This document shows, piece by piece, positions 36,403-46,518 of a stretch of 64,000 bases of DNA. The stretch spans positions 1-64,000 of the forward strand of contig JANXXM010000164.1 in the NCBI GenBank assembly GCA_025350645.1, written 5' to 3'. Each line of letters begins with the position of its first letter. Position 1 is the first letter of the stretch. The DNA is from Ferruginibacter sp. GTDB taxonomy: Bacteria > Bacteroidota > Bacteroidia > Chitinophagales > Chitinophagaceae. The translations under genes were made by a program, and so were the position numbers. Below the pieces are notes generated by a model. It saw only the letters and a program-made list of their open reading frames with translations. It was not told where the DNA came from and did no database searches.

Positions 36403-39400
36403 ATGAAAAAAATTAGACAATTATTGGTGATGTTTTCACTGGTATTGGTGGGTGCAACTTCGTATGCACAGGAAACTACCTCGGAAATAAGAGGGAAAAT
36501 TTCTGATGAAACTAACAAAACGATTGCAAAGGCAACCATTACTGCCATTCATTTACCCACAGGTACAAAATATGTAACTACCAGCCGGGCAGATGGTGCT
36601 TACAATCTTGCAAATCTTCGTATTGGCGGGCCTTACCTTATTACTACTACCTCAGTAGGATATACAGAGCAAAAACAAGAAAATATTTTTCTTGCCCTTG
36701 GTCAGGAATACAATGGAAATTTTATACTAGTTACAGATACGAAAGCCTTAACAGGCGTTGTTGTTACTGCTACAAGACAAGATAAAGTTTTTAATAATAA
36801 CCGCACAGGAAGCCAGGAAGTAATTTCCCGCAACCAAATTGAGCGTTTACCTACTATCAGCAGATCTTTTGGAGATTTTACAAAACTTACTCCCTCTGCA
36901 AATGGAAACAGCTTTGGTGGTGTAAGTTCTTCATATAATAACCTTACAGTAGATGGTGCAAATTTTAATAATGCTTTTGGTTTATCTGGAACACTAGGCG
37001 GGCAAACCAGTTCTCAGCCTATAAGTATAGATGCCATTGAGCAAATACAGGTAAACATTTCTCCGTACGATGTGCGCCAGGGAAGTTTTACAGGTGCCGG
37101 CATTAACTCTGTAACCCGCAGTGGTACTAATAAATTTAAAGGTTCTGTTTATGGTTTTTCCCGGTCAGAAAATACTCAGGGCTATAAAGTAAATGCAGCC
37201 CAGGCGGTAAAAACCAACATTGATTACAATCAATACGGGGCTTCTTTTGGTGGTCCGATTATAAAAGATAAAGTATTCTTTTTTGGAAGTTACGAGCAAG
37301 AAAAAATTGCCTTACCAGGTTCTCCAACATGGAGAGCAGCACAACCAGGCGAAACCGGTGATAACATTGGAATTTCTCAGGCGAAATCTGCAGATCTGGA
37401 TGCATTGAAAACATTTTTAATCAGCAAATTTGGCTATGACCCTGGTTCTTACGATAATTATAATTATAGAACTGAAAGTAAAAAAGCTACAGTTCGCTTT
37501 GATTGGAACATTAACAGCAAAAATACTTTTACCATAAAATATAATTATTTACAATCATTAAAAGATCAGCCTGCAAGCAATAGTGGCGCACAAGGCAGCC
37601 GCCAGCCGAGCAATACAGGTATGCCCTTTAGTGGTAATGGTTATACGATCAATAACAACTTTAATATTTTTATTGCAGAATTAAATACCCGCTTTAATAA
37701 TAAAGCAAACAACAAATTACAAATTGGTTATACTGCGCTAAGAGATTTTAGAGCCAGCCTTAGCGCAAGTAAAGATTTTCCGTTGGTAGATATTTTGAAC
37801 GGACAAAACCAAACGTATACATCGTTTGGATATGAGCCATTTACTTACAATAATAAACTGAATACAAATATTTTTCAATTCTCCGATATTTTTACAGTGT
37901 ATAAAGGTGCGCATGAAATTACAGTGGGAACACAAAATTTTATAAAAAAATTCCAAAACGGTTTTGCACCTAATTATAACGGGTATTTCCGTTTTAATAC
38001 ACTGGCAGATTTTTATGCTTCTGCAAACGATCCTTACCTCTCTGCCACACAACCTGGTACACAATTAGCTACGCAGCGCCGTTTATCTTATTCGTCTACA
38101 AAAGATGGCAGCTTTCCTTTTGCAGAAATAGGTGCGGTAGAATTGGGCTTTTTTGCACAGGATAAATTCAGGGTTAAACCAAATTTTACCGTTACTTATG
38201 GTGTACGTATAGATGTGCCAACATTCAACAATAAATTCGCAACAAACGATAGTTTAAAAACCCTCACATTTAGAAATGGCGAAAAAATTGATGTAGGTTT
38301 AAAGCCTCCAACAAAAGCATTGTTTAGCCCACGTGTAGGTTTTAACTGGGATGTGGCCAATGATAAATTAACCCAGATTAGAGGTGGTGTAGGTGTATTT
38401 GCAGGCCCGCCTCCTTTTGTATGGATAAGCAACCAGGCAGGTAACAATGGTGTACAATTTGGTAGTTTTGTAGCAGGTAATGCGGCTACCGCAAACCAGC
38501 CGTTTTCTCCTGATGTAAATGCTTTTCGCCCGGCAGGTGGTTTGCTTTCTACCAGCTATAATATTGCTGTTACCGATAAGAATTTCAGGTATCCTCAAAA
38601 TCTAAAAGCCAGCCTTGGTATAGATAGAAAATTACCCCGTAACTGGTCGGTAACTTTAGAAGGTACATACAACAAAGACATTAATGCTGTATATTTTCAA
38701 AACATAGGTTTACCAGCATCTGGTGTTCCATTGGTAGGTACAGATAACAGAATTCGTTACAGCGCTACACAAATTTATTCAGGGTCTACTTTATCAAACC
38801 CAAATATAAGCGATGCAATACTGATGAAAAATTCCAATAAAGGGTATGGTTATTTTTTAACAACACAGATACAAAAAACGTACAAAAATTTTAGCGGTAG
38901 TGTATCGTATACTTACAGCAAAGCAAAAACAATAAATGATGGTGGCTCTATTGCACAAAGTAACTGGAGAGACAGGCCGGTAGCGGGAGATCCTAATGCA
39001 AATGACCTGGGTTATGGTAACTTTTACCAGCCGCACAGGGTTATAGCTTATGGTACCTATCGTTTTGAATATGCAAAACATTTTGCAACATCATTGGGTA
39101 TTACTTTTGAAGCCGCAAATAATGGTGCAGCTTCTTATGTATACAACGGAGATGTAAACGGTGATGGACAAACCACCAATGATCTCATGTATATTCCAAG
39201 AAGTCAATCAGAAATCCTACTGGTAAAATCCAGCACTACAGATCCAAGATCTGCAGACCAGATATGGACACAATTAAATGCATTTATAAACCAGGATGTT
39301 TACTTAAGCAAACACAGAGGCGAAGTTGCTGAAAGGAATGCTGCCATCGCTCCTTTTTTTAAGCAGGTAAATTTTAATCTTACACAAGATGTTTATTTTG

Positions 39401-39672
39401 TAACAAAAGATAAAAATAAGCACACGCTAAGGTTTACAATGGATGTAATAAACCTGGGTAATCTTATTAATAAACAATGGGGTATTACAAAAACATTTAA
39501 CAGCACTTCTCCTATAAGATATGTGGGCATAAACAGCGATGGTAAACCAGCGTTTACAGTTCCCTTCCTGGATAATGCCAACCAAATTCCTTTAACCACT
39601 TCTTACAGAGATAACCTGGGTATTGCAAGCCGCTGGCAAATGCAATTGGGTTTACGCTACCTGTTTAATTAA
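36403..39672 (+). CDS. Oar-like TonB-dependent receptor
   Basis: 1089 aa outer membrane protein. Signal peptide MKKIRQLLVMFSLVLVGA ending at YAQ, then a carboxypeptidase-regulatory-like Ig domain (about 25-115: EIRGKISDETNKTI), plug domain (about 120-250: GVVVTATRQDKVF, DGANFNNAFGLSG, INSVTRSGTNKFKG) and a long beta-barrel ending in LGLRYLFN with terminal aromatic/Asn. This pattern fits the Oar-like group rather than SusC. A TTG further upstream in frame is not used, since the signal peptide begins at ATG 36403. The lipoprotein 25 bp downstream is its probable partner. Ligand unknown. Confidence 0.9.
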   Translation: MKKIRQLLVMFSLVLVGATSYAQETTSEIRGKISDETNKTIAKATITAIHLPTGTKYVTTSRADGAYNLANLRIGGPYLITTTSVGYTEQKQENIFLALGQEYNGNFILVTDTKALTGVVVTATRQDKVFNNNRTGSQEVISRNQIERLPTISRSFGDFTKLTPSANGNSFGGVSSSYNNLTVDGANFNNAFGLSGTLGGQTSSQPISIDAIEQIQVNISPYDVRQGSFTGAGINSVTRSGTNKFKGSVYGFSRSENTQGYKVNAAQAVKTNIDYNQYGASFGGPIIKDKVFFFGSYEQEKIALPGSPTWRAAQPGETGDNIGISQAKSADLDALKTFLISKFGYDPGSYDNYNYRTESKKATVRFDWNINSKNTFTIKYNYLQSLKDQPASNSGAQGSRQPSNTGMPFSGNGYTINNNFNIFIAELNTRFNNKANNKLQIGYTALRDFRASLSASKDFPLVDILNGQNQTYTSFGYEPFTYNNKLNTNIFQFSDIFTVYKGAHEITVGTQNFIKKFQNGFAPNYNGYFRFNTLADFYASANDPYLSATQPGTQLATQRRLSYSSTKDGSFPFAEIGAVELGFFAQDKFRVKPNFTVTYGVRIDVPTFNNKFATNDSLKTLTFRNGEKIDVGLKPPTKALFSPRVGFNWDVANDKLTQIRGGVGVFAGPPPFVWISNQAGNNGVQFGSFVAGNAATANQPFSPDVNAFRPAGGLLSTSYNIAVTDKNFRYPQNLKASLGIDRKLPRNWSVTLEGTYNKDINAVYFQNIGLPASGVPLVGTDNRIRYSATQIYSGSTLSNPNISDAILMKNSNKGYGYFLTTQIQKTYKNFSGSVSYTYSKAKTINDGGSIAQSNWRDRPVAGDPNANDLGYGNFYQPHRVIAYGTYRFEYAKHFATSLGITFEAANNGAASYVYNGDVNGDGQTTNDLMYIPRSQSEILLVKSSTTDPRSADQIWTQLNAFINQDVYLSKHRGEVAERNAAIAPFFKQVNFNLTQDVYFVTKDKNKHTLRFTMDVINLGNLINKQWGITKTFNSTSPIRYVGINSDGKPAFTVPFLDNANQIPLTTSYRDNLGIASRWQMQLGLRYLFN

Positions 39673-39697
39673 TTAAGAAAAAATTAAAAAATAAATT

Positions 39698-40453
39698 ATG
39701 AAATCAATTTTTAAAAATCTTCTTGTAGCAATTACTGTAATTGGGTTTGCAGCAAGCTGTACAAAAGATGAAGTAATAAATACGGATGCAAATGCAGGTC
39801 TTGCAGGTGCCTCTACCTTTACGCTGAGCAACAGATTACTCGCTGGTTTTGTACTGGACTCCACAGCTGCAGGTGTGCCAGCGGGTGCTTTACCCACAGG
39901 TTACAACAACTTTAGAAAGCAATTAACCTACGATACTATTGCTACTGCAAATAAACCAAAAATAGACACAGTAGGCCAGGTTATTACCATTGCTGTTTTT
40001 ATAAAAGGGGATGATGCTGCTATTTCAAATAGTTTGAATGGTATCAATTTCAGGTTTTTTGGAACACCTACTTTATATCCTTTTGCATCATCTGCAAGTA
40101 ACTGGGTAAAACTGGCATCCAACCCTCCCCAGTCTTTTATACAAGCTGCCGAAGATTCTATCCGTGGGTTTATACCAAAAGCAACAGATGTATTAGCAAC
40201 AGTAGCTTCACCGGCAATTGCCGCAGGCAGTACGCCAACTTTTACCATTACAAAAGTAGCTGCGGAAAATATAAACGGTGTATCATACAGTACTTACGTG
40301 ATACTATTAACCTACAGCATTCCACCAGCATTTGCAGGTAAATTAATATCCGTAAATTTTTGTACAAGAACATCTTTATCTGGGGCTTCACCAAGTAATT
40401 TTAGAAATGATCTTGGAAATGTAAACTGGAATTATGCTTTTAGAGTAAAATAA
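39698..40453 (+). CDS. Surface or periplasmic lipoprotein, partner of the TonB receptor
   Basis: 251 aa. Lipoprotein signal: MKSIFKNLLVAITVIGFAASC with Cys21 as the lipidated residue, followed by TKDEVINTD. The rest is a secreted beta-rich protein of 230 residues with no family I recognise; it has 2 Cys only and Ser/Ala/Thr-rich composition. Location right after the receptor and before a terminator suggests a receptor-lipoprotein pair, as with SusCD-like systems, but it lacks visible SusD features. Confidence 0.75.
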   Translation: MKSIFKNLLVAITVIGFAASCTKDEVINTDANAGLAGASTFTLSNRLLAGFVLDSTAAGVPAGALPTGYNNFRKQLTYDTIATANKPKIDTVGQVITIAVFIKGDDAAISNSLNGINFRFFGTPTLYPFASSASNWVKLASNPPQSFIQAAEDSIRGFIPKATDVLATVASPAIAAGSTPTFTITKVAAENINGVSYSTYVILLTYSIPPAFAGKLISVNFCTRTSLSGASPSNFRNDLGNVNWNYAFRVK

Positions 40454-40472
40454 ATTTTAACCACATTATTTA

Positions 40473-40505
40473 AAAGCCGCTATACACTTTTGTATGGCGG
40501 TTTTT
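40473..40505 (+). terminator. Terminator of receptor-lipoprotein unit
   Basis: AAAGCCGCTATACA and TGTATGGCGGTTTT pair over about 14 positions (two G-U) around a CTTT loop, followed by TTTTTATTTT. 20 bp after the lipoprotein stop. Confidence 0.85.
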
Positions 40506-40632
40506 ATTTTATACATTAGCAATATATGGCAGCAATGTTGCACTGCTACCGATATATCTTACCATTTTTTTTGATTAAATTGCTTAGATCTTAAAAATAG
40601 TATTTCATGTAAAATTGTATACTTCGTTTAGC

Positions 40633-43479
40633 ATGCTTAAAAAAAAATTACTACTCTTGTTTTTATGGATAGCTGCCCTGAATGCCCGTACACAAACGGT
40701 AGATTTTTCGTTTATCACAAACAGTGGTTTATTCTGTAGCCCGCAGCGTGTAATTTTTACCCAAAACTGTAGTAACAATCCCGGTGGCTTTATCTGGAAT
40801 TTTGGCAATGGCAGCAGCAGCGTGCACGGCACAGATTCTACTATATATTTAAATGCAGGCACTTACAATGTAACATTAACGGGGCTTTACGCAGATAGTG
40901 CCATTGTAAAAACAAAAACCATCACCATAAATCCTACACCTGCCATTGCTATAACTACAAATACAGATAGTCTTTGCCAGCCGGGTACTATAAATTTTAC
41001 AGCAACAGGCAGCAGTTCTGTTAGCAGCTATGAATGGAATTTTGGCGATGGAGGCCCCGTGGAAATTAGCAGCAACAACAGCATCAGCCATAATTTTTCT
41101 ACTTACCAAAATTATACTGTTATTGTAAAAGGCATTACCGTTTTTGGATGCTATGCTCAAAATGTGCGTGTGGTAAAAGTAGAAAAATTCAATATTTCCG
41201 GTACCCGCAGTCCATCGTTTGGCTGTATACCACAAACGGTTTCTTATAATGTAATTAGCCATATAGCTTCGCCGGATATTGCACAAAATTATTCCTGGAA
41301 TTTTGGCGATGGGAGCCCGGCACTACAAGGTACAAACGCCATACAAACTCATTTATATAATGTAACAGATACTGCTGTTGCCTCTGTAATAGTTACGAGC
41401 ACTACAGGTTGTACTTCCACCTATACTTTTTTACCTGTGGCGTTTGGAATACCGCCAACCAATACACATTTGCAAACGCTTAGTGGCAGAGATACTTTTT
41501 GCGGAAACGAAGTTATACTTATAAAAGGTACAGCAGTTAACGCAAATTTTTATAATTTTAATTTTGGCGTAGGCAATTTTTCAAACCAACCAGATTCCTT
41601 TACCAGCACACGTTATAGAGATACCGGCTGGAAGATGATAGTAGTAACGCCTTTTTTTAATGGCTGTGCAGGGCCAAAGGATACCATTAGTGTTTATATA
41701 AAGGGAGTGATAGCAAAGTTTGATTTTGGTAATACCTGCGCACAAAAAAATGATTACCTCTTTCAGAATATTTCTACCGGCATTATTACCGATTTTCTAT
41801 GGCAGTTTTCTGATGATGCCTCTATAAAAGATTCTGTGCATACAAACGTTAACCATGTTTTTCCGGTAAGCGGTACATACGTTGTTACATTAATTGTGCG
41901 GGATAGTGTAACAACCTGTGCAGATACTTTGCTTTACCCAATATATACTGCACAACCTGCTTTTGCCAGCAATACATTTCTTGTATGTAAGGATAGTGTG
42001 GCTCATTACAAGGTAAGCAACACGTATTCGCCTCAAAGCCCTGCCCGCTATACCTTTCATGTAAACGGAGATATTGTTTATAACGCAGCCGATTCTATTT
42101 TAAACTATACTTCCGCAGCTTACGGTACTTTTTTCGATTATGTAGTTATTACCGATAATATTGCTCAAACATGCGATGATACTTTATACCTGCCCGTTGC
42201 TACCCGTGTAGCCGGGCCGCTTACAAACTTTACAGCCCCTGCAAGGCTTTGCAGAAATGAACGGGTAATATTTACAAACCTTACCCAGCCTTATTTTGCA
42301 GCAGACAGTATTAACACCTGGCATTGGGATTTTTGGGATGGCACTACAGATAATTTAAAAAATACGCCGCCACATTTATACAGCAGCCCCGGCACTTTTG
42401 TAATAACGCTTACTGCAACAGATATTAATGGCTGCGCACAAAAAAAGCAGCAAAATATTTTGCTGGATCCTGCGCCAGAAATAACGGTGTACCCCCGCAT
42501 AGATACTATTTGCCAGGGCAGGGATACTGCCGTGCTTACCGCCTATTCTATTGATCCTTTTATATGGAGCCCCAATGTAAATATTAGCTGTAACAACTGC
42601 GATACCATTACTGCCTATCCAAATATTAGTACCACTTACATTGCCAAAGCCACCAACATTAGTGGCTGCAATGCTGTAGATTCATCAGTGCTTAAAGTTT
42701 TTGCACCATTAAATATTACACTATCCCAAAGTGCTTTTGAAGTGTGCCCAAAAACACCGGTAAGTTTTAATACTAATGTAAATGGCATTACGATATGGGA
42801 GCCAAATATATACCTGGATAATGCCAGCATCGCAAACCCCACGGCTATTGCAGATAGCAATGTTACTTACCGTATAATTGTAAAAGACAGTGCCGGTTGC
42901 TTTGCAGATACTGCATCGGCAAGCATTAAAGTATTTCCCCCGCCAGTAGTAAATGCCGAGCCAAACAGGAGATATGCTTACGGTACAAACTTTATATTGC
43001 AGCCGCAATACAGCAATAATATTACTTTTTATCTATGGGCACCCGCCGGCGACCTGGATTGTATAAACTGCCCAAACCCCACCGGTATTGTACAACATGC
43101 CATAAATTATATAATTAATGTAGTGAGTAATAAAGGTTGCAAAGCAAAAGATAGTATTGCCATTTCATTTACGTGTGCAAACAGTAATATTTATATGCCT
43201 TCTGCATTTACGCCTGGCAATGCTGGCCCTAATAATTATTTTTACCCCATAACAAGAGGGTTTAAAACGATAAAAACATTTATCATTTACAATCGTTATG
43301 GCAACAAGGTTTTTGAACGGCAGAACTTTTCGCCAAACGTGGAAACTCTTGGCTGGAACGGTTTTACAGGTACAGATAATCGTGGCGATAATACGCAGGC
43401 TTATGTTTGGTACTTAGAGGCCATTTGCGAACAGGGAGAAAACTTTACAACCAAGGGAACAGTGGTGCTGGTGAAGTAA
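40633..43479 (+). CDS. PKD-repeat surface protein with T9SS type B sorting domain (copy 1)
   Basis: 948 aa. Signal peptide KKKLLLLFLWIAALNARTQ. At least six PKD-like repeats are marked by FIWNFGNG, YEWNFGDGGP, YSWNFGDGSP, FNFGVGNF, LWQFSDDA and WHWDFWDGT. The last about 95 residues, from NIYMPSAFTPGNAGPNNYFY to FTTKGTVVLVK, are the gliding motility-associated C-terminal (CHU_C) type B sorting domain. The protein is therefore exported by type IX secretion and attached or released at the surface, probably as an adhesin-like structure. A paralog of nearly equal length lies at 47881-50733. ATG 40633 is chosen; an in-frame TTG at 40615 would break the signal peptide. Confidence 0.9.
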   Translation: MLKKKLLLLFLWIAALNARTQTVDFSFITNSGLFCSPQRVIFTQNCSNNPGGFIWNFGNGSSSVHGTDSTIYLNAGTYNVTLTGLYADSAIVKTKTITINPTPAIAITTNTDSLCQPGTINFTATGSSSVSSYEWNFGDGGPVEISSNNSISHNFSTYQNYTVIVKGITVFGCYAQNVRVVKVEKFNISGTRSPSFGCIPQTVSYNVISHIASPDIAQNYSWNFGDGSPALQGTNAIQTHLYNVTDTAVASVIVTSTTGCTSTYTFLPVAFGIPPTNTHLQTLSGRDTFCGNEVILIKGTAVNANFYNFNFGVGNFSNQPDSFTSTRYRDTGWKMIVVTPFFNGCAGPKDTISVYIKGVIAKFDFGNTCAQKNDYLFQNISTGIITDFLWQFSDDASIKDSVHTNVNHVFPVSGTYVVTLIVRDSVTTCADTLLYPIYTAQPAFASNTFLVCKDSVAHYKVSNTYSPQSPARYTFHVNGDIVYNAADSILNYTSAAYGTFFDYVVITDNIAQTCDDTLYLPVATRVAGPLTNFTAPARLCRNERVIFTNLTQPYFAADSINTWHWDFWDGTTDNLKNTPPHLYSSPGTFVITLTATDINGCAQKKQQNILLDPAPEITVYPRIDTICQGRDTAVLTAYSIDPFIWSPNVNISCNNCDTITAYPNISTTYIAKATNISGCNAVDSSVLKVFAPLNITLSQSAFEVCPKTPVSFNTNVNGITIWEPNIYLDNASIANPTAIADSNVTYRIIVKDSAGCFADTASASIKVFPPPVVNAEPNRRYAYGTNFILQPQYSNNITFYLWAPAGDLDCINCPNPTGIVQHAINYIINVVSNKGCKAKDSIAISFTCANSNIYMPSAFTPGNAGPNNYFYPITRGFKTIKTFIIYNRYGNKVFERQNFSPNVETLGWNGFTGTDNRGDNTQAYVWYLEAICEQGENFTTKGTVVLVK

Positions 43480-43546
43480 AATTTATATGCTTAGTTATTG
43501 TTGAGAGACGCGGAACAGGGTGTGGGATTTTGCTTATGTGTTGGCA

Positions 43547-43617
43547 CAAGGCAGGCTCTTTTGCAAGGTTGGCTTTTGTGTATCGGCTTTGTGTTCCTTG
43601 CAAATGTGCCTGACTTG
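43547..43617. repeat. Long imperfect inverted repeat (attC-like fold)
   Basis: CAAG-g-CAGGC-tct-TTTGCAAGG (43547-43568) pairs with CCTTGCAAA-tgt-GCCTG-a-CTTG (43596-43617): 18 base pairs with one symmetric 3-nt internal loop and one 1-nt mismatch, around a 27-nt loop containing the direct repeat GGCTTTTGTGT / GGCTTTGTGTT. It sits just outside the hsdS stop at the left edge of the restriction-modification remnant. The layout of two paired blocks split by an unpaired spacer recalls integron attC sites, but canonical core sequences GTTRRRY are not seen. Confidence 0.55.
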
Positions 43618-43626
43618 TTGCGTTGG

Positions 43627-45173
43627 TTAAGTAAGTAGTATCCTTTCTATTTCCTCACTTGCGGTCTTCAACAGTTCTTTTGTTTTGTCTTTTAGTTGCT
43701 GTGCTTGTTGTCGTATGTCTGTTATGTGATTTGCTATTTCTTTTTGTTTGTCAAACGGTGGAATTGGAATTTTGAAATGTGATACATCGTCTGGTGATAA
43801 ATGTCCATTTGTTGCACCCGTAATGTTTCTTTTAATTTCTGTTTGCATTAAATTACTTCTTAAAAAATAAAAAACAAAAGCATTGTCTACTAATGAATTA
43901 GTTTGAAACTTTACTATGTCACCACCTAAGTAATATTCTCCATCATAATTCCAATAAGCAATTTTTCCAATTGTTGCACCTGTTATAACAACTAATACAT
44001 CATCAAGGTTTAATTTTTGTTCTTCACTAAAAATGTTTTTCGCAGTGAGTAAATCGTCAAGTGCAATAGTGCCATCAGTATTAATTGAATTAATTTGAAC
44101 AACTGATATTTCGCCTTCCTTTTCATCTTGTTTTGGCAAACTTCCTTTAATTAGATTACCCGAAATAATTTCACGAAGTGGCATAACTGGATATTTGCCA
44201 TTTGAAATTGCATTAAGATTGTTTTTAAATTTTTCTTGATGGAAAAATGGGTCAAATCTTTTTGCTGTTATTTCATTTAGCAAAGAAATAAAAATCTTTT
44301 TTCGCTGTAGTAATTTATTTTTTTCATCTAATATGTATTTTTCTTTTGCAAACCGATGATTACCGTATTTTTCTTCGGGTTTGCTAACTATATTTTTGAG
44401 ATCATCATCTTGTAAATAGTAGGTTTCTTTTGGCAAAATAATTCCCAACTCATTCAACAAATAATCATCAATGCTTGAAAGTAGTTTTTCTGCTTCTGCG
44501 TCGTTTTTTTGTTTTTTAGAAATAAAATCAAAATAAATATCAATTACCTTTTCTTGTGTTTTTTTATCGGGAAGTGGAATTTCTAAACTTCTATATTCTT
44601 CTGCATTTATATTTGGCTGACCTGTTGTTCGCTGTATGGCTTTCGTCCACTTTTTATAAAATTCTGTCTGAGTATACGCAAATATGTATTGAGGAATAAC
44701 TTTTGCTTCATCAATTTTAAATCTAATCATGTAACCTGCAAAAAACATTCGTAAGCCATTTTTTTATATAGATATGACTTGCCAACTGTATTGCCACTTC
44801 TTGCAAGTAATAAATCGTTTTCTTGTAAAAAGTATTTTTCTTCAATATTTTCTGCTGTTTTACCTAACACGTTTTCTAACTCACCGAATTCATTAATGTC
44901 TGTTATTCTAATGTATCTTGGTTCTGTATTCGTTTCTCGGCTAATGCCTATTTCATTTGCACCATATTGTGGATTTTCTATCAGCAAATGTTTTAACTCT
45001 ACTTTTTTGTATTTAAAACCTTGAATGGACTGTAAATAGACGTACCAAGACGGATCCCACCGTTTCTCTAATTCGCTTTTTTGCAAAATGTACATTCTAT
45101 TTGTCAGAACAGGATTTTTAAGATTATACGATATACAAGATTTTTCTTTTGATGTATTATTTTTCATTGTCAT
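43627..45173 (-). pseudogene. hsdS: Type I restriction specificity subunit, frameshifted
   Basis: Two overlapping frames together encode a full-length two-TRD HsdS. The first (ATG 45173, 148 aa) ends ...SYLYKKMAYECFLQVT and stops; the second (to 43627) continues MFFAGYMIRFKIDEAKVIPQ. A T6 run at 44745-44740 on the coding strand is the junction: with seven T the frame would read YECFFAGYMIRF, as in intact homologs. Other HsdS marks: ARSGNTVGKSYL, IPLPDKKTQEKVI, TGATIGKIAYW, IPIPPFDKQKEIA. Either phase-variable slippage, decay, or consensus error. No hsdR and only a stub of hsdM are present, so the system cannot work as it stands. Confidence 0.85.
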
Positions 45174-45608
45174 CTATTTTATATCTTTTAAATCTTTAAA
45201 TCCTGTAATCGTGTTCAGCCTTTTTACTAATTTTTTATTGTACACACGATTAAATTCTAAACTTAACCCACCAAAATTAATCAGCAAACCATCTGCAATA
45301 TTGTAAGCTTCGCAATAATTTATTGCTTGTGCTTTATGAACCGCTTCCAATTTTTCAAGTGCTTTTAGTTCTAACATTACTTTGTCTTCCACAAAAAAAT
45401 CAACTCTTCTTGTACCAATATCTATCCCTTCATAAAAAATGGGCATTTCCATTTCTCTCACAAAACTTAAACCTTGCTTTTGCATTTCTATAGCTAAAGC
45501 CCGTTGGTAAATTACTTCCTGAAAACCATTACCAAGTGTATTATGGACTTTCATTGCACAACCTATTATTTTATGGGTCAGCTTATCTATTTCTATCTTG
45601 TCAATCAT
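45174..45608 (-). CDS. GxxExxY family protein
   Basis: 144 aa. The name-giving motif appears as GNGFQEVIYQRAL; MPIFYEGIDIGTRRVDFFVED and VMLELKALEKLEAVHKAQAINY give the D...ExK-like arrangement of a small nuclease fold. Function is unproven. Such genes are often carried inside type I restriction loci of Bacteroidota. Its ATG overlaps the stop of the Bro-N gene by 8 bp, and hsdS starts directly after its stop codon. Confidence 0.88.
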   Translation of the reverse strand: MIDKIEIDKLTHKIIGCAMKVHNTLGNGFQEVIYQRALAIEMQKQGLSFVREMEMPIFYEGIDIGTRRVDFFVEDKVMLELKALEKLEAVHKAQAINYCEAYNIADGLLINFGGLSLEFNRVYNKKLVKRLNTITGFKDLKDIK

Positions 45609-46434
45609 ATAATTTTTTAATCGTGTTCAGACTTTTTTTTGCATTTTGTGCTGTTACTACTTTTTTGCCTGTTTTTGCTTCTAATTCTTTCAATGCTACT
45701 TTGGCTACATTACCACCTTGCGCAGCAACTTTTTTGCTGGCTTCAAAATCTTTGGGGTTTACAGCCTGCGAAATATCTTTGGTAGATGCTTCGGCAAGCA
45801 TATTTAATATGAGTTCGGTATTGGTCATATTATCCCGTAGGTTTTCTTTCTTTAACCCTTTTAATATTTTATATTCTTTGGTGGTTTTGCCTGCCCAGGC
45901 TTTGGTAATAATATCGGTAAGGGTGGCAAATTGTTGCCCTTCTTTTAAACCTCTTTTTTTCCATTCATCGGTTAGTTCTTTGCGTATTTCAATACTTTTT
46001 AGGCGTTGGTTTATCCAATTTTCGGAATAGCCTAGTTGTTGGTATTCGTACAAAGCCCTGTCTATGGTAAGTTCTGGATCTTGCATTTCGTCTAATCTTT
46101 CGGCTGCAATTTTGGCCAACCAAAGTTTAAAAGGTTCTGCCTTTGGGCTTGGTATAGATTGAATAAGGCGAAAAAGTTGCTCGGTATCGGCAACATCAGT
46201 TAAATATAATTTACCATCTGCGGATGGCATTTTCAGTTGTCCCAATTTGTGGGACAACTCACTTCCCTCGGTGTGTAGCTTTGTTTTTAAGGCATTCCAA
46301 TACTTTCTAGGTCTTGGGCTACCTGTTAAAATTTCAATTACATCAATAATTGATAAATACCATTTTTCCTGGTCTTCATCCCAAATAGTTCTTACTTTTT
46401 TATCTTCAAATAATTTTATATCGTTATTTTTCAT
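45601..46434 (-). CDS. Bro-N domain / DinD-like protein
   Basis: 277 aa. The N-terminal Bro-N DNA-binding domain (about 5-110): VRTIWDEDQEKWYLSIIDVI, PRKYWNALKTKLHTEG, LYLTDVADTEQLFRLIQSIP. The C-terminal half contains ELTDEWKKRGLKEGQQFATL and GKTTKEYKILKGLKKENLRD, as in DNA-damage-inducible protein D homologs. Frequently located between hsdM and hsdS, as here; whether it modulates restriction is not known. It overlaps the GxxExxY gene. Confidence 0.87.
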   Translation of the reverse strand: MKNNDIKLFEDKKVRTIWDEDQEKWYLSIIDVIEILTGSPRPRKYWNALKTKLHTEGSELSHKLGQLKMPSADGKLYLTDVADTEQLFRLIQSIPSPKAEPFKLWLAKIAAERLDEMQDPELTIDRALYEYQQLGYSENWINQRLKSIEIRKELTDEWKKRGLKEGQQFATLTDIITKAWAGKTTKEYKILKGLKKENLRDNMTNTELILNMLAEASTKDISQAVNPKDFEASKKVAAQGGNVAKVALKELEAKTGKKVVTAQNAKKSLNTIKKLYD

Positions 46435-46518
46435 TCATCAATTTATTTATTTCAGTTGTAAAGTAATTCTTTACAACTCGTTTTATAAAAATCGGAAATT
46501 CCGATTTATCTATATCAA

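Noticed and set aside
43547-43617. Canonical integron attC site
   Set aside because: The GTTRRRY/RYYYAAC core sequences are missing, so only attC-like folding is claimed.
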